Below are positions 57,601-64,000 of a stretch of 64,000 bases of DNA, piece by piece. How positions within the stretch are numbered: the first letter of the stretch is position 1; the number at the start of each line of letters is the position of its first letter. Origin of the DNA: Kingdonia uniflora (taxonomy: Eukaryota > Streptophyta > Magnoliopsida > Ranunculales > Circaeasteraceae); assembly GCA_014058105.1 (NCBI GenBank), contig JACGCM010000519.1, positions 1 to 64,000 of the forward strand, in the 5' to 3' direction. The translations under genes were made by a program, and so were the position numbers. The notes under the pieces are model-generated. The model searched no databases and was not told the DNA's origin. It was given only the letters and a program-made list of their open reading frames with translations.

Positions 57601-59965
57601 TTGAATGCCCTTGGGCTTGTATAAAATTTTGTTTCTTTGTTTGTTAAAACACAAGTCTTTTTCTCTCTCTCAATATGGTTGCCGGGCATGTCTAAGGATG
57701 CTGCACATTCTGACATTGATTATCTTCTCTAATGACTCATACCATAATAAGAAGAGGAACCTATCATCGTTTCTAATATTCATGATCAGGTATTGAGAGT
57801 TCCAAGGAGGCGCCTTGTGATCTCTGATGAAGGAAACCATAGCAGTTGAGTCAGTGTTGACATGAACTTTCTCAAGCCCCTTTTTATTGGCATGCCTCAG
57901 CCCACTTGCTACTGTTTACATTTCATGAAAGTACTGCTAACTGGGGAGACAACTGCATACAGAGGAATACTAGCACCAATTTTATCTCTGATAACCCCAT
58001 CAAATCCACCTCTATCAAGAGTGTACGGACCATCAGTGTTTATTATTTGAACCCCAGGTTGAGGAGGTCTACATTTGCACCACTTGAGAGAAGGATTTTT
58101 CATTATAGGGTGAATCGACCAAACATCATAAAAACTCTAGAAAACGTCTCTTCAACCTTTTCAATGAGGTTGACCACTTTGGATTGTACATCTATATATA
58201 AATTATGAAGGATGGCAGTAGCTCTCTTGGACGATTGCCTAAATATTCTTCCATTTCTTTCTCTCCAACATTAAAAATGTAGGCACAGAAGGCAGTGTAT
58301 AAAGCTTTCGTTCAGAGTTCAGTAGTACTCAGACTTAGAGGGTCAATCAATCTCTTCTTAGAACCCCACCACAGTTTTACTAGTGTTGCATTTCAGGAGA
58401 ATAGCCTTCCAGATCTCCAGAGAAAAAGCTCTGCCCACAAAAGATGCTCTGTTGATTCATTTGAAATTCAAAGCATTAAGAGAATTGGAGAGTATGTTTT
58501 TGAACCAAGTAGTCTTATGTATCCAGTAGATCCGAAATTATTTGCTATGTTGTAAATTTTTGTCTAGGGAGGGCAGTTGAGCACCAATAGCCTTTGTCCC
58601 AAGCTCCTTTAGCCCTATTTTTCTGAGTTTATTGTAAGCATCAGTGGCATTGACTTTCTTCTCAGAAGAATCCGTCCACAAAACTTTATCATTTACATTA
58701 GCCTATTATAAAAAGTGGGAAGATTCAAATAGATCTCATCAATACTGGAGACAAAATGCTAGGGAACACTCCACTTGTCTTCATGTATCACAATGCTAAC
58801 CTTTGAATCTTTATATAAGCATCAGTCATATCTAAGAATCTCCTTGCATGCAGGGTTCCCTCTTTGTGGCATGCGTCTTGCTAGAACATCATGTCCTTTC
58901 TATCCCCCACGTGTAGAAAAATAAAATGCTTCACAAGGCTTCTAGTTCAGAAAAATTTCCTCCAAGACCAAGAACAATCTTGGGGGATGTTGGCATTCCA
59001 CAAGTTTTTTCTTTTAAAAAACTTATCAGCATTTGACCCATTTGACCCATTAAACCCAACATGAGCGCAAGTTGCTTCTCACCCATTTGACCCACAAATT
59101 ATCAGCATTATAACATAATTTCCAGGTGTGCTTCATGACTAGTACTTGATTCCAAGTGGAATGATGTCTAAGCCCAAACCTACACCTTCATTCTTGCGAT
59201 ATCAAATAGAGCTCTGATGTAACACGGTCGTCTTTCACCATTCACGGATACCTTGAGAGAGGGCGTCTCTCTCACTTTTGTTTAGGTCGGCGCCACTTTC
59301 TTTACAATTTATTATTTTCTGCATTTGTCGTTATTTATTTTGGGAAGTTATGTAACTAGGAAGTTAACTGCTGGAGAGGTATCCACAATTTTAGGAACTT
59401 CTAGTGTTAGTGGGATTAAGCTTTTTCTTTATAAAAGCCATCCCTAGGTCTTTATTTGGCTGTGGTTAATGGGTTAATTGGGGTTTTGGGTTAATTCAGT
59501 TAAATTAATAAAGAAAGAGTTTAGAGTCTAATGATGTTCTAATCTAGTATTTGCATCAAGCTCCATAAGGCTAGGACATTTCTCTTGATTTCATGGTTAT
59601 GCGAAAGAAATTTAGAGAGTTTTTTTCCTAATCTGTCGTATAACGCTAACAAGTGAATAAAAGTTAGAAGTGTTACTCCAGTATAGGATGCTAGAGAGAT
59701 GCTAGAGAGAACTGATTGAATGAGTTGCAGCCTTCCTGCCCGTACAAGACAAGGTTCTATGCTTCCAAGAACTAATTCGTTCCACCATCTTCTTAACAAG
59801 GGGTTGGCAATCTTTCGCTTTGACATTAGCATATATGAGGGGAACCCCAAATATCTAAAGGGCAGTTGTGCTTCTTCAAACCCTAGTGTTCGGCTAATGA
59901 TCACCTTCATACTTTCCTCCTCCACACCAAAATAGTAAATGACTGACCTATTGTAATTGAGTTCT
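57600..59965 (-). mobile_element. LINE fragment 2 (RT thumb to RNase H)
   Basis: Minus strand, right to left. IYYFGVEEESMKVIISRTLG and LPFRYLGFPS (59960-59820) are the end of the RT region, followed by AGRLQLIQSVLSSI. GLRHHSTWNQVLVMKHTWKL and NLWVKWV (about 59180-59090) follow on the other side of a solo LTR. A zf-RVT-like remnant lies around 58480-58380. RNase H has KWCKCRPPQPGVQIINTDG and GGFDGVIRDKIG (58090-57980). Numerous stops; inactive. Confidence 0.7.
59215..59558 (+). repeat. Solo LTR (344 bp) inside LINE fragment 2
   Basis: Starts TGATG and ends CATCA (perfect inverted termini) and is flanked by AGCTC at 59210-59214 and 59559-59563. Inside are CTTTATAAAAGCC (about 59430), a TATA-like box, and AATAAAGAAAG (about 59509), a polyadenylation-like signal; both point to + orientation. 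The LINE sequence on both sides reads on across the insertion. The LTR family is different from LTRs A-C. Confidence 0.88.
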
Positions 59966-60082
59966 ATATGACTTTGGTACTACGACAATCATTAATTACC
60001 GAGGCGGAGTTGTTGTCATCTCTAAAGAAGATAAGAAAGATCATATGCGAACGAGAGATGGGTTTGAATTAGATTTTTACAT

Positions 60083-60380
60083 TTGTTGCGATGCTTTAGT
60101 GGCGTACTTTCAACTCATCCCTATTATAAACCTCGTCCACCCTGCCCCGCTTACATAACAAATATATCATGCGAAAAGATTTTTATAAGGATCGATCCTT
60201 GCACCAACATTAAGCCAAAGAGTAAATGTTGTCCCCCAAGGTCATTGAATTTCGTCCATGATATTGTGCTTAACATTGAAGATAAATCTCCAAAACTTGC
60301 CCCAAATGTGATTTTTGTCTTTTTAGACAACCAAGCGTAAGCATCCATACCAAGCATCGCCTTGATCATTGCAAGCCAAG
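60083..60380 (-). pseudogene. Possible short LINE fragment
   Basis: The minus strand reads IKAMLGMDAYAWLSKK and, in a second frame, W-rich words reminiscent of the post-RT segment of LINEs (A-x-L-x-K-x-AWRL). The resemblance is weak. It lies between the T-run that probably marks the 3' end of LINE 1 (60381) and the start of LINE fragment 2. Confidence 0.3.
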
Positions 60381-63300
60381 TTTTTTTTTCTCCCCTTATG
60401 CCCGCCCGCCCTGGCCAACTATTTTATTTGTTCAAACATATTGTTTTTTGCAAAGTGTGCCGGACAATTTTACTAAAAAAGAGAGAAAGAAAGAGGAGAG
60501 AATCAAATACAATCACACACCAACCTCACCCCTCTCTAAAATAGCCACAAGTGGCAAAAAGAAAGGATCCCACAGACCATTAATTAAATTTAAAATATTC
60601 TCTGTTGGGAGTCTCCACATCCAGGAAAGGAGGATTCCCTACATATCTTTTTCTCTCACCAACAGCAAGCAGACAACCCTTTGACAACCCTTTTTAAAAA
60701 GGCTATCAGAGCTAAAATTTGCTTCCCTGAATATTCAGATGAAAATCTGATTCTACTAAATTTAGGCCTAACTAATTTCCATCTAGCAAGCAGTTTCCAA
60801 GGAATTTCATCTTTTATAAAAGATTTAATAGCTGCAGAATCAACTTCCACCCAAGCTATTTCCTAGCCAAAATTAGCCATCAGCTCCAGGCCATCTAGCA
60901 CAGCACAATACTTTGCAAAGAAGCTTGTCACTATTCCCAACCCTGCAGCAACAACACCAATCACAACACCCTCACTATCCCTGGCCACAACATCAGTACC
61001 TCCCTTCCCTGGATTACCAAGAGTAGCCCCATCAGTACTGACTTTAATCTCCCCTCTCTTAAGGCAATCTCCACACCACTCCTTATTCTAGGAGCCTTTC
61101 AGCACCTGGCATTCACCCTGTGAGCTTTAACCACCTCCAGATCAGCCACTGTGTTGTGAAACCCAGCAGTAGTAAGGCAAACAACTTCTCTAACAGTACA
61201 TAAAATTTTCTTTTTCATATCACCAATTTGCCAAAACTAAAAAAAAATAGCAGCATTTCTGGCATTCCAAATCACCTTACAAGTGTCCCACACAGCAGTA
61301 ACCACAAGTCCCTAGGCAATGGGCTGAGAGAAGAAGACATACCCAGAGCATCCTTTTTAGAAAAGAAATAATCATTCAACTTGAACAAACTAGCAATCCA
61401 AAACCATAAAACCTTTTCAGTGTCACAGAACCACAAAATAGGGCCCATAGACTCACCATGCTGTCTATAAAGCATACAGCTGGAGCAAGAGAGGATCCCT
61501 TTTTTACTGAGAAACATCATCTGTAGGCAGAGCTTTGTAACATATTCTCCAAGCAAGGGAAGAAAGTCTAGGATGGTCTCCAGACAAATTTACACCACCA
61601 CTGCTTATCACTATGTCTTCTAATATAATTATAATCAGACTTGATGGAGAATTTACCCTTTAAATCATGGATCCAAAGCACAGTGTCCTTTTCTTCTGAG
61701 ACAATAGGAATATTAGATGGTGCAATACCTACTGAGTTGAGCATCAGAAGTAAATCCTGCTCAAAGTTCCACTGGCCATTCACTATAAACTCACTCACCA
61801 TATTCTTAGTATTATTCCAGTTTCTAACATTTGGAGCCAGATCCTTAATTGGAACCTCAGAGCCCCAACAATCTCTCTACAGATCAATCTTGGTGCCATC
61901 TCCCACCATCCACCTACAATTAGGAGCGACCTTCATGTAAGATCCTGCAATACCAGTCCACATTGTAGAGCATTTGTAGGACTTGAGGTTTTCCCCATAC
62001 TTAGAGAAAAATTTAGCCTGCTTAAACTGAGCCCATTCTGAAGAACCAGCATATTCAAGCTTGCTTTATTAACATAGCCAAATTTATATCACTCAGCCTT
62101 CTAAACCCTAATCCCCCCTCAACTTTAGGTTTACAAATTTTCTCCCAAGCATTGGTATGAACTTTATTTTCTGCAGGTTCCAGCCCATAAAAAATTTCTC
62201 AATATTCTCTCACCTTCTTTAATAATGCTTAGGGGCCACTTGTAAACTCCCATATTGTAAATAGGCATGCTACACAACACAGAGTTTAGCTCTGCCTTGC
62301 AAAGAAAGCAACCTCCTAGTCCAACTAGAAGCCCTTCTCCTAATCTTTTCAAATAAAGGCAACACAGTGCTCCTTCTCACTCTCCTTTGCACCTGAGGAA
62401 TACCCAAATACTTTTAAGGAAATGAGCCCTCATTAAACTCAAAAAAGTTCTTCACAACCTTTCTCCTACCAGCCTGCATTGACCCCAAGAACAATCTACT
62501 TTTCTTCTTACTAATCCACTGTCCGGTAGCCTCTTAGTATCTATCAAGCAGCTCCAAAATAGCTCTTAGGTCTCTCAAAGCACCATTAGCAAAGACAATG
62601 ATGTCATCTGCAAATAGCAAGTGAGAAGGGCCCACACAACTCTTGGTAACCATCATAGGATTCACCAAGCCTATCACTCTCAAAAAATTAATACCCCTAC
62701 TTAACACATCCTCCACCAAAGCAAACAACAGAGGAGACAACGGGTCACCTTGTCTCAACCCTCTCCCTGGTTTAAAGAACCTACAAGGCCCCTCATTAAC
62801 CAAAATAGACATGTGAGAGCTCTGTAGAATACAAAGGATCCATTTGCACCATCTAAAAGAAAACCCAAACTTTTTCATAACTCGCATAAGATAATCCCAG
62901 TTCATAGTATCATAAGCTTGAGCAATGTTAACCTGATAGCTACATTCCCCCCATATCTCTTCTTCTTTAATTCATTCATCTTTGAAGCCAAACCAATGTT
63001 ATTCTGCACATTTCGACCTTGAATAAAAGCACTATGCTCAAGAGAAATGATTCTATTAGCCACAATACTAAGCCTACAAACAAGCAACTTAGTAATAATT
63101 TTGAAAACAAAGTTGCTAAGACAAATAGGCCTATATTGACTTAACCTTTTAACATTTTTCACCTTAACAGCCAACAAAACAAAGCTGCAATTGAAACCAG
63201 TAGGGATGAAGGAATCTCTAAAGAAAGAAACCACAAGTCTCACCACATCTAGCTCCACAATATCCCAACAAGAATGAAAGAATAACTTATAGATCTCATT

Positions 63301-64000
63301 AGGCCTGGGAGAGCTCTTAGCCTTCATGCTAAAAACTACCTCTTTAACCTCATCAACATTGGGGATAACAAACAAAGCCAAATTTTCATTATCAGTAACA
63401 GTTTTTGGGTCACCAAACTAAGGAGCTCATTATTGGACTCTTTGCATCTTATTAGAGAAGTAGCCAACAATGTGATCCTTAATCTCCTTCTGCTCAACAA
63501 TCACTTCCATCATCTTTAGTTACTTCAGAAATAAGATTTTTCTCCATCTTAATTTTGGCCATAGGATGGAATAACTTTGTATTTTGGTCCCCAACTTTAA
63601 ACCAATTAATTATGGACTTCTCCTTCCACAAAAATTCTTTAATCAACAAGGCATTGTTCAACCTCACATTAGCATCAGACAATTTGTTTCCCAGCTCCTC
63701 ATTATGCAAGTCACTTTCTATTTCAACCTGCAGTTGCTCAATCACAAGCTTAATGTTACTTATGACAGTTTTATGGTGACCAAAAACCTCCAGACTCCAC
63801 TTTTTTAAGGCAACTTTAACATTTCTCAACTTTCTACTGAGAGAAGTCATAGGCCCCTCGCCCACACTGAGGTCCCAAGCTTCCTTAACCACTCTTAAAA
63901 TCTTAATGATCAGTCCACATCTTGCAAAACTTAAAGGGAATATTTTTAGCTCTGGGCACCATGCCCAAAACATCTGCCGGGATTGGTCTGCATTAGATCT
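60381..64000 (-). mobile_element. LINE 1 (L1-type non-LTR retrotransposon) with RNase H, runs off the right edge
   Basis: Minus strand from 64000. The EN-RT linker (63973-63494) is a long helical stretch with LRNVKVALKKWSLEVFG and FLWKEKSIINWFKVGDQNTKLFH. RT (63381-62534) has VKNVKRLSQYRPICLSNFVFK, HSAFIQGRNVQNNI, GLRQGDPLSPLLFALV and LLFADDIIVFAN, whose FADD box is the active site. KAELNSVLCSMPIY and RILRNFLWAGTC follow at 62300-62180. The part before zf-RVT (61801-61568) has WIHDLKGKFSIKSDYNYIRR; zf-RVT is near 61460. RNase H (61100-60660) has STDGATLGNPG. A T-run at 60381-60389 complements a 3' poly(A). Several frame breaks, but it is the best preserved LINE here. Confidence 0.8.

Overview
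This window reads as nuclear DNA of a flowering plant, most likely a eudicot. The evidence is spliced genes with GT-AG introns, two plant-specific gene families (DUF789 and a Myb/SANT-like DNA-binding protein), and a dense population of plant transposable elements. The genus cannot be told from the sequence. Only two genes look intact, and both lie on the + strand. One is a six-exon DUF789 gene (CDS 33662-41130) whose second intron is about 5.5 kb and full of repeats. The other is a two-exon Myb/SANT-like gene (CDS 52509-53776) with a probable extra intron in its 5' leader. No rRNA, tRNA, CRISPR or bacterial-type gene was found.

Positions 1-24258 are a layered cluster of Ty3/gypsy retrotransposon material of the Tat type, recognised by its dual RNase H, an LTR plus TTGGC-type primer site, and additional reverse-strand genes upstream of the 3' LTR. 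An LTR at 4565-5169 closes one element. A second element, reduced to its antisense gene and 3' spacer (about 5529-9315), ends in LTR A (9316-9806). LTR A also serves as the 5' LTR of a degraded gag-pol element (9878-16720), which is followed by a 60-bp tandem repeat and a second copy of the antisense gene (17328-19146). The LTR expected at 20676 is missing. In its place are two related 1.3-kb internal units, each closed by an LTR of the same family (B at 21987-22453, C at 23763-24258). A 1.56-kb non-autonomous hAT element with an 8-bp target duplication splits gag.

Positions 24259-about 29500 hold a reverse-strand Ty1/copia element. It has its tRNA-Met primer site and gag-to-RNase H domains, carries a solo LTR with a perfect 5-bp duplication, and is cut off at LTR C before reaching its own 3' LTR. 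Positions 29500-33600 contain a 0.35-kb tandem duplication, an LRR receptor-kinase fragment and short tandem repeats.

Between the two genes (41131-52000) lie a second small hAT-like element, minisatellites, a broken endogenous pararetrovirus segment on the - strand (about 44418-46755), an RNase H remnant and an AAC-rich repeat block. From 54422 to the right edge three or four reverse-strand LINE copies follow one another; one is split by a solo LTR with an AGCTC duplication and another by an unclassified 0.9-kb insertion.

The most interesting system is the reverse-strand, intron-bearing gene carried by the Tat-like elements. It occurs in two diverged copies with introns at matching places, alongside a second small antisense gene (three copies) that moves with the same LTR family in a head-to-tail array sharing LTRs.
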